Shown here piece after piece: positions 55,269 through 64,000 of a DNA stretch of 64,000 nt. Within the stretch, counting starts at the first letter, position 1, and every line of letters begins with the position of its first letter. The notes beneath the pieces were generated by a model. It did no database searches. It worked only from the letters and a program-made list of their open reading frames with translations, and was not told the DNA's origin. The position numbers were made by a program, and so were the translations under genes. Where the stretch lies: positions 29,696 through 93,695 of the forward strand of contig CALVDQ010000010.1 in NCBI GenBank assembly GCA_944326325.1, read 5' to 3'. Origin of the DNA: an uncultured Bacteroidales bacterium (lineage in GTDB: Bacteria > Bacteroidota > Bacteroidia > Bacteroidales > UBA932).

Positions 55269-56495
55269 ATGGTAAATGATTTCTATTTGTCAGGAAAAGG
55301 CGGAACAGTGGGCGCGGCCATACGCGACAGCATACTGGGACGGGTGATGAAGCACGGCAGCTTCATAATTTCCGATATTTCAGAAGACACGGGATACAGC
55401 CAGACAACGGTGTCCAAATACGTTGCAGAGCTCCTGAAGGACGGCAGGATCACAGAGATAGAGAGGATAAGTCTCCACACGAAGGGGCGCCGGACGGTGC
55501 GTTACGGGATAGCCCCCGACACGTATTATTTCGCCGGGGTGGACATGAGAAGCTTCGAGCTGAGCATCGGCATCATAGACTTCACCGGGAAACCCGTCAG
55601 GATATGGAGGGACAGGAGCTTCCGGCTCAGGAACACACATGACATACTCGACCGCGTATGCGAGCAGATATGCGGATTCATAGACACTCTCGAAGGCATC
55701 GACAGGAAGCGTATAGTCGCCATAAACATCAACATCCCCGGACGGATAAACAGCAACACCGGCACGAGCGCCACAACCTTCAACTTCGAGGAGACGTCGG
55801 ATGTCCCGCTGACGGACATCCTGAGCGAGAGACTCGGGATGAGGGTCTTTATAGAGAACGACACCAAGGCCATGGCCTACGGAGAATATATGTCCGGGGC
55901 CAGCAGGAAATACAGCAACATGCTCTATGTCAACATAGGCTGGGGACTGGGCCTGGGCATCATCATCGACGGGAGGCTCTACTACGGCAAGGACGGATAT
56001 TCCGGGGAGATCGGGCACGTGCACTCCTACGACAACAACATTCTCTGCCACTGCGGGAAGAAGGGTTGCGTGGAGACTGAGATATCCATGAGGGCCATAC
56101 ACCGCAAGCTCGTGGAAAGGATAAGGCACGGGGAGACCTCCATACTCTCTGCAAAGGTCAGGGACGGGGAGGAAATCACCCCGGAGGACATAACCGGGGC
56201 GGTAGAGAAGGAAGACGCGCTGTGCATAGAGCTCGTGAGCCAGACGGGGAGCATGCTCGGGGAGTTCATCGCCGGACTCATAAACATATTCAACCCGGAG
56301 GCGATAGTGATAGGGGGAAACCTTGCCTCGGTGGAGGCCTGCTATTTCCTGCAGCCCATTAAAACAGCAATAAGGAAGTACGCCCTGCGGCTCATGTGCC
56401 AGAACGTACCGGTGACGACCTCCTCGACAGGGAGCGAGGCAGCCGTGCTCGGGGCCTGCCTGATCGCACGGGGGAAATGCTTCGGGAAGCTGTAG
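55269..56495 (+). CDS. ROK-family transcriptional regulator of the nan locus
   Basis: 408 residues from the ATG at 55269. A winged HTH at about residues 25-60 (DISEDTGYSQTTVSKYVAELLKDGRI) is followed by a ROK domain. The ROK core has the zinc motif CHCGKKGCVETE starting near residue 260 and the kinase-like Asp region FIENDTKAMAYGEY. Family members such as NagC and Mlc bind amino-sugar phosphates. Divergent placement beside nanA makes ManNAc/GlcNAc or a phosphate derivative the likely ligand. With END present, residual kinase activity cannot be excluded. Confidence 0.9.
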   Translation: MVNDFYLSGKGGTVGAAIRDSILGRVMKHGSFIISDISEDTGYSQTTVSKYVAELLKDGRITEIERISLHTKGRRTVRYGIAPDTYYFAGVDMRSFELSIGIIDFTGKPVRIWRDRSFRLRNTHDILDRVCEQICGFIDTLEGIDRKRIVAININIPGRINSNTGTSATTFNFEETSDVPLTDILSERLGMRVFIENDTKAMAYGEYMSGASRKYSNMLYVNIGWGLGLGIIIDGRLYYGKDGYSGEIGHVHSYDNNILCHCGKKGCVETEISMRAIHRKLVERIRHGETSILSAKVRDGEEITPEDITGAVEKEDALCIELVSQTGSMLGEFIAGLINIFNPEAIVIGGNLASVEACYFLQPIKTAIRKYALRLMCQNVPVTTSSTGSEAAVLGACLIARGKCFGKL

Positions 56496-56639
56496 CCCCT
56501 CCATGGGAGAAGGTGCAGAGAAACTGCACGCGGAGAAATTGCCCCTTAAATTTTCAAATGTAAATTTTATGGAGTATTTTCGGGAAATTTACAGGAGACA
56601 GGCCTGAAAGGCATCCGAAAATTTTATTCTGGACTGGAA

Positions 56640-57302
56640 ATGATAAAGATAAAGAGATTCTATTTCAACGAGTTCCGCGAGTGCTGCATTGTGGCAGGGG
56701 ATGAGACCGGGGAATGCGTGATTGTTGACCCGGGCTGCGGCACGGCGGAGGAAAAGGCGGAACTGTACGGCTACATAGAAAAGGAAGGGCTGAAGCCCGT
56801 GAAAATACTTCTGACGCATGCTCATTTCGACCACGTGCTGGGGCTGACGGACTGTGCGAGGAAATACGGCATCCCGGTCTGCATGCATCCGGAGGAACGC
56901 AGGACGCTGGCGTCTAACGGCATCTTCGCGAAGAACTTCGGGTTCGTGATGCCGGCCGTAGAAGCCGAGTTCACAGACCTGGCCGACGGGGACACGGTCA
57001 CCTTCGGCAATACTGCCTTCGAGGTACTCCACACACCGGGACACACTCCGGGCGGGGTATGCTATCTGGACAAGGCAGACAAGGTCCTGTTCAGCGGAGA
57101 CACCCTCTTTGCAGGCAGCATAGGCAGGACAGACCTCCCGGACGGTGACTACGACATCCTGATGAAGAGCCTCATCAGACTTATGAGCCTCGACGGGGAC
57201 ATCGATGTCATCCCGGGGCACGGGCCAAAGACGACGATAGCCGACGAACGCACGAAAAACCCGTTCCTGCAACCGTTCAACCTTCCGGAAGAGGAAGCAT
57301 GA
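56640..57302 (+). CDS. MBL-fold hydrolase (glyoxalase II-like)
   Basis: 220 residues. Metal motif THAHFDHVLG (HxHxDH), downstream His in HTPGHTPGGVCYL, Asp in LFSGDTLFAGSIGRTDLPDGD and terminal His in IPGHGPKTTI are all in place. It belongs to the YcbL/GloB branch of small thioester hydrolases; the substrate is unknown. It sits 34 bases before uvrA. Confidence 0.93.
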   Translation: MIKIKRFYFNEFRECCIVAGDETGECVIVDPGCGTAEEKAELYGYIEKEGLKPVKILLTHAHFDHVLGLTDCARKYGIPVCMHPEERRTLASNGIFAKNFGFVMPAVEAEFTDLADGDTVTFGNTAFEVLHTPGHTPGGVCYLDKADKVLFSGDTLFAGSIGRTDLPDGDYDILMKSLIRLMSLDGDIDVIPGHGPKTTIADERTKNPFLQPFNLPEEEA

Positions 57303-57335
57303 CCTCCCCGGACGAAAATTCCAAAACACCCCTAA

Positions 57336-60146
57336 ATGACTGACAAAAAAGAATACATAGAAATACGCGGTGCCCGGGCCCACAATCTGAAGAACATATC
57401 TGTCGATATCCCGCGGGACGAATTTGTCGTTATAACCGGACTCAGCGGCAGCGGAAAATCATCCCTGGCCTTCGATACCATCTATGCCGAAGGCCAGAGA
57501 CGCTATATGGACACGCTGTCCGCATACGCCAAACAGTTCATCGGCATCCTCGGAAAGCCTGAAGTGGAAAGCATCTCGGGACTCAGCCCCATCATCGCCA
57601 TAGAGCAGAAGACGACCGGCAACAATCCGAGATCCACCGTAGGGACCATCACCGAGATATACGACTTCCTGAGGCTGCTCTACGCAAGGGCGTCAAAGGC
57701 ATATTCACCGGCGACAGGCAAGGAGATGGTCAGATACACGGACGACAGGATCGTGTCACTCATAATGGAAAACTACCGGGGACGGAAATGTATTCTTCTC
57801 GCGCCGCTGGTCAAGGGAAGGAAGGGACACTACCGGGAACTCTTCGACCAGTTGAGAAGACGCGGATACACCCAGGTGAGGATAGACTCGGAAATTCAGG
57901 AACTGAACCAGGTGACGGCCCTGGACAGGTACAAGGCGCATTTCATCGAACTCGTCATAGACAAGCTGAAACCCGATGCGAATGACGGTAAGAGGATCAG
58001 GGACTCCGTGATGTCGGCCCTCAACATCGGCAAAGGTTCCCTTGCCGTACTGGACATGGAGACCTCCACGGTCAGCCATTTTTCCAAGCACCTTGTCTGT
58101 CCGGATACAGGGCTGTCCATAGCAGAACCTGCCCCGCACTCGTTTTCATTCAACTCTCCGCAGGGATACTGTCCGCACTGCAAGGGACTCGGAATGATCG
58201 TTGACATAAACATTGACAGCATCATTCCCGACAGGTCGGTTTCAATAGCCGACGGCGGAATTGTCCCGTTAGGAAAGGTCCGGGAGACAAAAAAGTTCGA
58301 CATAATAAGATCCATAGCAAGGAAATACAATTTTTCCATATACTCCCCTATCGATGAAATACCGGAAGATGCCGTCACCCTCATCATATACGGCTCGGAC
58401 GAGCTTTTCAGGGTGGGGGAAGGGGCATCTTCGGAGATGGTCTCGTTTCCTGGAATTACCGCCAATATCACAGAGAAGATAACCTGCCCGGTATGCCACG
58501 GTACAAGGCTCAACCAGGACGCCCAGTACTTCAGGATAGACGGCAAGACAATCACCGAAGTCTCGGCCATGGAGATTTCACAGCTGAGCGGCTGGATAGC
58601 CTCGCTTGACGGCAAATTGGGGGACCGGGAGAAGCTTATCGCCAGGGATATTCTCAAAGAGCTGAAAGACAGGATCTCGTTCCTGGCTGACGTCGGGCTC
58701 GAGTACCTGTCCCTGGACAGGGCCACAGCCTCCCTTTCCGGAGGGGAGAGCCAGAGGATAAGGCTGGCCACCCAGATAGGCTCGAAACTGGTGAATGTAC
58801 TGTACATACTCGACGAGCCGAGCATAGGTCTGCACCAGAGAGATAACCGCAAGCTGATATCGTCCCTGAAAAAGCTTAGGGACGAAGGCAATTCCGTGAT
58901 GGTGGTGGAACATGATGCGGAGACCATGATGTCGGCCGACTGGCTGGTCGATGTAGGACCGGGTGCAGGGGAAAAAGGCGGGCATATATGCCTGAGCGCC
59001 CCTGTAAGCTATGTACTGGACGGGAAGGTCCCTGATGCGGAGACCATGAGGCACGTACAGACAGGGACATCCGTTACTCTGGACTATCTTACCGGAAAGA
59101 ATTGCATCCCGGTGCCGGCCGTCAGGCGTACGGGCAACGGCAGTTTCCTCGGAATCCGGGGAGCTTGCGGGAATAACCTGAAGAATGTCGACGTGGACTT
59201 CCCGCTCGGGATGCTGATAGGTATTTCCGGCGTCAGCGGAAGCGGGAAATCATCCCTCATAAACGAGACGCTGATGCCTGTACTGAAAAACAAGTTCTAC
59301 AACGCGAAGATACAGGCCCTGCCGTGCAGCGCCATCACCGGAATAGAAAATGTCGACAAACTCATTGAAATCGACCAGAGCCCGATAGGAAGGACACCGC
59401 GCAGCAATCCTGCCACCTTCACAGGAGTCTTCAACGACATCCGACAGCTGTTCGAGTCGACCCCGGACGCAAAAGTCCGCGGATTCAAGGCCGGACGTTT
59501 TTCCTTCAACGTCCCCGGAGGGCGCTGCGAGGAATGCAAGGGAGCCGGGATAAAGGTGATTGAGATGAATTTCCTGCCGTCAGTGAACGTAGTCTGCAAA
59601 GAGTGCAGGGGACGGAGGTACAAGGAAGACACCCTTGCGGTAAAATACAAGAACAAGAACATCAACGATGTGCTCGAGATGTCGATAAGCGAGGCTTTCG
59701 ACTTTTTCGGGAACATACCGTCCATCACCCAGAAGCTGAAGGCGCTCGTGGATGTAGGGCTCGGCTATATCCGGCTCGGCCAGTCTGCCGTCACACTTTC
59801 AGGAGGAGAGAGCCAGAGGATGAAGCTGGCCGCCGAACTCGGGAGGAAAGGTACGGGGAATACGCTCTATATACTCGACGAGCCCACCACCGGCCTGCAC
59901 TTCGAGGACATCAAGGTCCTGCTGGATGTGCTGCAGCAACTTGTGGAACAGGGCAACACGGTAATCGTGATAGAGCACAACCTTGACGTTCTGAAATCCG
60001 TGGACATGATCTTCGACATGGGGCCTGAAGGCGGGCAGGCAGGCGGAAGAATCGTTGCACAGGGGACTCCGGAGGAGCTTGCAAAGAACCCTGATTCGGT
60101 AACGGGCCCTTATCTTGCCGAGATGCTTTTGTCGGACACACGGTAG
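57336..60146 (+). CDS. uvrA: excinuclease ABC subunit A
   Basis: 936 residues, the normal UvrA length. First ATPase: Walker [10 protein letters not shown] (35-43) and signature [18 protein letters not shown]. Second ATPase: Walker [16 protein letters not shown] and [17 protein letters not shown] with [16 protein letters not shown]. Zinc modules [17 protein letters not shown] and [19 protein letters not shown] are all present. It scans DNA for bulky lesions with UvrB in nucleotide excision repair. Confidence 0.98.
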   Translation: MTDKKEYIEIRGARAHNLKNISVDIPRDEFVVITGLSGSGKSSLAFDTIYAEGQRRYMDTLSAYAKQFIGILGKPEVESISGLSPIIAIEQKTTGNNPRSTVGTITEIYDFLRLLYARASKAYSPATGKEMVRYTDDRIVSLIMENYRGRKCILLAPLVKGRKGHYRELFDQLRRRGYTQVRIDSEIQELNQVTALDRYKAHFIELVIDKLKPDANDGKRIRDSVMSALNIGKGSLAVLDMETSTVSHFSKHLVCPDTGLSIAEPAPHSFSFNSPQGYCPHCKGLGMIVDINIDSIIPDRSVSIADGGIVPLGKVRETKKFDIIRSIARKYNFSIYSPIDEIPEDAVTLIIYGSDELFRVGEGASSEMVSFPGITANITEKITCPVCHGTRLNQDAQYFRIDGKTITEVSAMEISQLSGWIASLDGKLGDREKLIARDILKELKDRISFLADVGLEYLSLDRATASLSGGESQRIRLATQIGSKLVNVLYILDEPSIGLHQRDNRKLISSLKKLRDEGNSVMVVEHDAETMMSADWLVDVGPGAGEKGGHICLSAPVSYVLDGKVPDAETMRHVQTGTSVTLDYLTGKNCIPVPAVRRTGNGSFLGIRGACGNNLKNVDVDFPLGMLIGISGVSGSGKSSLINETLMPVLKNKFYNAKIQALPCSAITGIENVDKLIEIDQSPIGRTPRSNPATFTGVFNDIRQLFESTPDAKVRGFKAGRFSFNVPGGRCEECKGAGIKVIEMNFLPSVNVVCKECRGRRYKEDTLAVKYKNKNINDVLEMSISEAFDFFGNIPSITQKLKALVDVGLGYIRLGQSAVTLSGGESQRMKLAAELGRKGTGNTLYILDEPTTGLHFEDIKVLLDVLQQLVEQGNTVIVIEHNLDVLKSVDMIFDMGPEGGQAGGRIVAQGTPEELAKNPDSVTGPYLAEMLLSDTR

Positions 60147-60244
60147 GCAGGGCGCCTGCGTCCGGTCTTGCGGCATATCACAGCCGGGCAGGGTTTCCTG
60201 CGGGAATTGCCAGCCATACAGTTTTAAAGAAAATTTCAGGAAAA

Positions 60245-61960
60245 ATGGAAGAGACAAGAATATATTGCGAAAATGACAATGCCTACCATAAAGTCGGCAT
60301 AGGCTCACATCTGAAGGAACTGTCAGTCCAGGTCTGCAGGACGGTCACAGACGGGAAGACAGGGGCGGAACTGCCTGTCCTTGCCGCGCTTGTGGACCAT
60401 ACCCTCAAGGAACTGGAGTTTCCTGTGATGATGCCGCACAAGATAGAATTCATCGGCTACAACCATCCTGACGGACGCAGGACCTACATACGCTCGCTGT
60501 GTTTCGTCCTCCAGCACGCGGTGAGGGACCTCTATCCGGACAAGACCCTGTACGTCGAATACTCCCTGCCGAGCGGACTCTATTGCGAGATCCGAGAACA
60601 GCAGGCAGGCGACGACGGGATCCTGCCGGTACATTTCATCACGGACGAGGAGATCGAGAAGATCAAGGAAAGAATGCAGGAGATAGTCCTTGCCGACCTG
60701 CCTTTCAGAAAGGTGAAAGTGACGGCACAGGAGGCCGGCAAGCTGTTTTCAGACAACCGCCAGCCGGACAAGGCGAGTCTGCTCGAATCTCTCGGCAAGT
60801 TCACGTACAGTGTCTACTTCCTCGGAGGCGATGCCGACACTTTCTACGGTCCGCTCGTTCCGTCCACCGGCTATCTGAAAATCTTCGACCTCGTCGGCTT
60901 CGACAACGGCTTCTGCCTCCAGTTCCCGGAAGAAGGCAGGACCAGCAACATCACTCCGCTGAAGCGGCAGTCCAAGCTCGCCGCCACCCTGCAGGAATAT
61001 GCCTCATGGTGCGAGATCCTGGGAGTAAAAGGTGTAGGGACACTTAACAAGGCGATTTCCGAAGGCCGGGCGATCCAGCTTATCAACATCGCCGAAGCCC
61101 TTCACGAAAGGAAATACGCCGATATCGCCGACCGTATCTACGAACGGCACGACAAGGCCAGGATCATCATGATTGCCGGACCTTCCAGCAGCGGCAAGAC
61201 CTCCACTTCAAAACGGCTTGCCATACAGTGCAAAGTCCTTGGAATGAACCCGAAAGTCATAGAACTCGACAATTATTTCGTCGACAGGAAACATACCCCA
61301 AAAGACGAAAACGGGGAATATGACTTCGAATCCTTGTACGCAATGGATCTAGATCTGCTGAATACCCAGCTCAATGAGCTGCTGTCCGGCAAGACAATCG
61401 AGGTTCCGCGTTTCGATTTCAAGAAAGGCGAGCGTGTGTCCTCCGGAGAGACCATGCATCTCGACGAGAAGGACATCCTTATAATGGAAGGTATCCACGC
61501 CCTGAATCCGGAGATGACATCCGCCGTGGACAATTCCAGGATATTCAGGGTCTACGCCTCGGCACTCACTTCCCTTTCCCTGGACGAGAACAACAATATC
61601 TCCACCTCCGACAACCGGCTTCTGCGACGTATGGTCCGGGACAACCGTGTCCGGGGTGTCACTCCGGAGGACACCATAATGAGATGGCACAGTGTACGGC
61701 GCGGAGAGAACCGGAACATCTTCCCGTTCCAGGAGAATGCCGACGCCGCCTTCAACTCCGCAATGATCTTCGAGCTCCCGCTGCTGAAATACTATGCAGA
61801 ACCGCTTCTCAGACGCATCGCGCCTCATTCACCGGCATATACAGAGGCGGTAAGGCTGCTGAAGTTCCTGGATTACATAGTCGCGCTGTCTCCAAACGAG
61901 ATAGCAGCCATTCCGCCGACCTCGATAATGCGGGAATTCATCGGTGGACAGGTGCTGTAA
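60245..61960 (+). CDS. nucleoside (uridine-like) kinase with N-terminal TGS/ThrRS-like domain
   Basis: 571 residues. An N-terminal region of about 1-300 resembles TGS and ThrRS-editing-like modules (VGIGSHLKELSVQV, YNHPDGRRTYIRSL, YVEYSLPSGLYCEI). The C-terminal kinase has P-loop AGPSSSGKTSTSKRLAI at about 312-328, then ELDNYFVDRKHTPKDENGEYDFESLYAMD and DILIMEGIHALNPEM, typical of uridine kinase/phosphoribulokinase. It is common in Bacteroidota; the precise substrate is not established. Confidence 0.9.
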   Translation: MEETRIYCENDNAYHKVGIGSHLKELSVQVCRTVTDGKTGAELPVLAALVDHTLKELEFPVMMPHKIEFIGYNHPDGRRTYIRSLCFVLQHAVRDLYPDKTLYVEYSLPSGLYCEIREQQAGDDGILPVHFITDEEIEKIKERMQEIVLADLPFRKVKVTAQEAGKLFSDNRQPDKASLLESLGKFTYSVYFLGGDADTFYGPLVPSTGYLKIFDLVGFDNGFCLQFPEEGRTSNITPLKRQSKLAATLQEYASWCEILGVKGVGTLNKAISEGRAIQLINIAEALHERKYADIADRIYERHDKARIIMIAGPSSSGKTSTSKRLAIQCKVLGMNPKVIELDNYFVDRKHTPKDENGEYDFESLYAMDLDLLNTQLNELLSGKTIEVPRFDFKKGERVSSGETMHLDEKDILIMEGIHALNPEMTSAVDNSRIFRVYASALTSLSLDENNNISTSDNRLLRRMVRDNRVRGVTPEDTIMRWHSVRRGENRNIFPFQENADAAFNSAMIFELPLLKYYAEPLLRRIAPHSPAYTEAVRLLKFLDYIVALSPNEIAAIPPTSIMREFIGGQVL

Positions 61961-61970
61961 GCCTATTATC

Positions 61971-62375
61971 ATGAACATTTTGAAATCCCTCATAATCTGG
62001 TTGTGCTTTATTCCGGTGGCGATTCTTAACGGAGGATTGCGGGAATACATATTGGTCAAGGTTATCGGAGAGGAATGGGCGTTGCCTGTCAGCGGGATTA
62101 CATTAAGTATGTGTATTTTCCTGACGACCTGGCTACTGTTGCCGCGAATGGTCAAAGTGTGTACCGTCAAAGACCGCTGGCTGATCGGGATATGCTGGAG
62201 TTTCCTGACCATAGCTTTTGAATTTGCAGCAGGGCTTGCAGGCGGCGATACGGCGGCTGAACTTCTCAATGCGTATAATCCATTGACCGGCAACCTGTGG
62301 CTGTTGGTTCTGGCGACCACTCTATTATCGCCTGCCATAACGGGCTGCATATGTCAGGATCAACGAGCATATTGA
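61971..62375 (+). CDS. small four-helix membrane protein of unknown function
   Basis: 134 residues from the ATG at 61971 (the frame opens upstream at 61944 inside the kinase gene). Four hydrophobic segments are visible (LIIWLCFIPVAILNG, WALPVSGITLSMCIFLTTWLLL, WLIGICWSFLTIAFEFAAGLAG, LWLLVLATTLLSPAI). I do not recognise the family. Lower GC and position at the edge of the decayed island suggest transfer; the last residues may be frameshifted. Confidence 0.6.
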   Translation: MNILKSLIIWLCFIPVAILNGGLREYILVKVIGEEWALPVSGITLSMCIFLTTWLLLPRMVKVCTVKDRWLIGICWSFLTIAFEFAAGLAGGDTAAELLNAYNPLTGNLWLLVLATTLLSPAITGCICQDQRAY

Positions 62376-62389
62376 CATAAGCGAGAGCT

Positions 62390-63136
62390 ATGCCTACAAA
62401 TGCTTCAGATTCCTCGGCATCAAGTCCGAGACCCGGCATCAGGTACACCATCGATCACCGCCGTAAAATGGGACAATTCATCCTGACCGGTTCCGCTGTT
62501 CCCGACAAAGAAGCGGAAAAAGAGAGGGAACATTCGGGTGCGGGACGGTTCGCATGGCTCACGATGCGCGAAGACCTGAAGAACAACGATACCGCGACAC
62601 TCGACGAAAACACCATCATGTCGTATCTCGAAGCGTTGAGAAAGATTTTCGTGGTGGAGGATATGCCGGCATGGAATCCCAATCTCCGTTCGAAAACGGC
62701 TATCCGTACCGCCGACACGCGGTATTTCGTCGATCCGTCGATTGCGACTGCCGCATTGGGCATTGGGCCTGCCGACCTCGTGAACGACCTGAACACGATG
62801 GGCTTTTTCTTCGAGACGTTGTGCGTGCGTGACTTGCGTGTCTTTGCCGAAGCCTTGAACGGTAAGGTGTATCACTACCGTGACAAGAGCGGTTTGGAGT
62901 GCGATGCGGTGGTACACCTGCGTAACGGGCAGTACGGGTTAATCGAAATAAAACTCGGTGGGCAATCCCTGATAGACGACGGCGCGGTGACACTCAACGC
63001 ACTGGCCGCCCAAATAGATACCTCCCGCATGAAAGCCCCGGCATTCAAAATGATTTTGACAGCCACGGGGGAATATGCTTACCGCCGTCCGGAAGACGGG
63101 ATATATGTCGTGCCTGTCGGTTGCCTGAAACCTTAA
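62390..63136 (+). pseudogene. DUF4143 ATP-binding protein, 5'-truncated and internally deleted
   Basis: Open frame of 248 codons. From about codon 17 it matches the middle of AAA/DUF4143 proteins: IRYTIDHRRKMGQFILTGSAVP, GAGRFAWLTMR. The DUF4143 part (EDLKNNDTATLDENTIMSYL, DMPAWNPNLRSKTAIRT, YHYRDKSGLECDAVVHLRNGQ, VVPVGCLKP) then starts abruptly near codon 61. The Walker A/B ATPase core upstream and about 100-150 residues between these blocks are missing relative to 410-430 residue relatives. A stop lies in frame just before 62390. Confidence 0.75.
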
Positions 63137-63156
63137 GTGCTAACCCCGCACGCTTT

Positions 63157-63909
63157 TCAGCCAGCTGCCTTTGCCTTGATGCGGCGCACGTACTTCGCCA
63201 CGTTGTCGGGCTTCTTCACCAACGGGAAGATGATACCGTCCTCACCGTTCTTCGGTCTTGGAGGGAGCAGGGACGAAGCCAATGTTTTGAGCGGAACGGT
63301 GACGGGACGCTTGGTCTTGTGCTGGATGATGGAAACCATCTGCACGCCGTTCACATCCTTGATGTCGCTCATCCGTAAGTGCTGCATATCACCGAGCCGA
63401 AACCCCGTCATGCACAGGTAATCAGGCCGACACGCACCGCCTTGTTGAAAATAGCCTTGACGGTTTCCTCAAACAGCACGAGGGTATAAGCCGCCAGCCT
63501 GACGCCATTCGTCTTTATCTGCCTGCGGTTGCGGTAGCTTCGCATATACCCGAACAGTCCGCTTACCAAATCCCTGTCCACATCTTTCAGCAGGACATCC
63601 GTCCGTTTTACCCGTTGCAGGTAGGCGGCTATCCGTTTTGCGCACAACACCCTTGTGTGCAATCGTCTTCTCACAGTTGCCGCTGTCTATCGCACTTTGG
63701 ATATAGCCGCCACACCACCCAAGCCAAGTCTTCGTCTTGGCAGTTTTGTTTTCCTCCGTCTTTTTCTTCTTCTCAAAGGTCGGTGGATTCAGGATGTGTT
63801 GCGCATGTATCTCCTGCGCCTGAATCTGATGAAAGGAAGAACGGAAATCTAATAAAAGACAGGGAATCCTGAGGCGCAACAAGAACGTAACTTTCAATAC
63901 ATACAACAA
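63157..63909 (-). pseudogene. tyrosine recombinase (integrase) remnant
   Basis: Three pieces on the minus strand. From TTG at 63909 the N-terminal arm reads LYVLKVTFLLR and continues through TWLGWCGGYIQSAIDSGNCEKTIAHK, then the frame is lost near 63650-63660. The core-binding domain resumes in another frame (AAYLQRVKRTDVLLKDVDRD, LFGYMRSYRNRRQIKTNG, to VGLITCA at 63408). About 60 residues are missing before TGFRLGDMQHLRMSDIKDVNG (catalytic Arg region), and the gene stops after YVRRIKAKAAG. The catalytic HxxR and Tyr are lost, so it is inactive. Confidence 0.85.
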
Positions 63910-64000
63910 TGAGCAACAACGATAACAATATAGAAAAAAGAAGTTTCGAGGCTTTCGTCAATGCCATCGGCTCGGAAATAGAGCAGGCGCAAGTCCGGCT
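63909..64000 (+). CDS. start of a probable DUF1016 (PDDEXK) nuclease gene, partial
   Basis: ATG at 63909, open to the right edge: MSNNDNNIEKRSFEAFVNAI and GSEIEQAQVRL. The FxxxVxxI...EIxxAQVRL pattern resembles the DUF1016 N-terminal domain, but only 30 residues are available, so the assignment is tentative. It is divergent from the integrase remnant, whose 5' end is adjacent. Confidence 0.5.
   Translation, partial: MSNNDNNIEKRSFEAFVNAIGSEIEQAQVR

Noticed and set aside
55380..56504. 374-codon open frame on the minus strand
   Set aside because: Antisense to the ROK regulator gene.
1..64000. tRNA, rRNA or CRISPR genes
   Set aside because: No T-loop GGTTCGAATCC-like element with cloverleaf context, no rRNA stretches and no spaced direct repeats were seen.

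Overview
The window looks like chromosomal DNA of a Bacteroidota species, almost certainly order Bacteroidales. The evidence is two SusC/SusD pairs, several Bacteroidota-type promoters (a TAnnTTTG -7 box with a TTTG-like -33 box about 19-21 bases upstream), an OstA-like/SurA-like/GuaB cluster, a BtuG-type surface propeller beside BtuB, and Bacteroidales-style integrase and DUF4143 remnants. Base composition is moderately GC-rich, with heavy use of AGG (Arg) and ATA (Ile). That fits a Rikenellaceae- or UBA932-like lineage better than Bacteroides proper, but genus is a guess. I see no rRNA, tRNA or CRISPR array.

Layout. 1-3.2 kb: start of a FucP-like sugar permease, an organophosphate antiporter and a divergent SGNH esterase. 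3.2-12.9 kb: a minus-strand SusC-SusD operon with a Calx-beta-like lipoprotein, an M16 protease and a ChaN-like protein, and no glycoside hydrolase. 12.9-19.6 kb: minus-strand guaB, PPIase lipoprotein, surA-like gene and ostA-like gene (purine synthesis plus envelope biogenesis). 19.6-20.6 kb: a radical SAM protein. 20.76-27.2 kb: a promoter and cobalamin riboswitch driving btuB-btuG-btuF-btuC-btuD, a complete B12 uptake route from cell surface to cytoplasm. 27.25-28.4 kb: tatA-tatC. 28.4-36.9 kb: an NtrB/NtrC-like two-component pair divergent from a TolC/HlyD/ABC/FtsX export operon. The export operon is preceded by a near-consensus sigma-54 promoter and two palindromic operators one turn-multiple apart. 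37.0-41.2 kb: an ACT protein with a PFL (UPF0210) protein, then a convergent deoxynucleoside kinase/acyl-CoA synthetase pair.

41.4-56.5 kb is a sialic-acid utilisation locus. A minus-strand operon encodes NanA lyase, a surface fimbrillin/FISUMP lipoprotein, an AGE-family epimerase, a lipoprotein sialidase, SusC, SusD, an MFS permease and a second sialidase. A ROK regulator is transcribed divergently across a 383-base, very AT-rich spacer carrying promoters in both directions. The encoded route is: release sialic acid at the surface, carry it across the outer membrane by SusCD and the inner membrane by the MFS permease, split it to ManNAc plus pyruvate, and epimerise ManNAc to GlcNAc. No amino-sugar kinase is encoded in the locus.

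56.6-62.0 kb holds housekeeping genes (MBL hydrolase, uvrA, a nucleoside kinase). From about 62.0 kb to the right edge the DNA is a decayed mobile or accessory island: a small membrane protein, an internally deleted DUF4143 ATPase, a frameshifted and truncated tyrosine recombinase, and the first codons of a probable DUF1016-type (PDDEXK) nuclease gene running off the edge.
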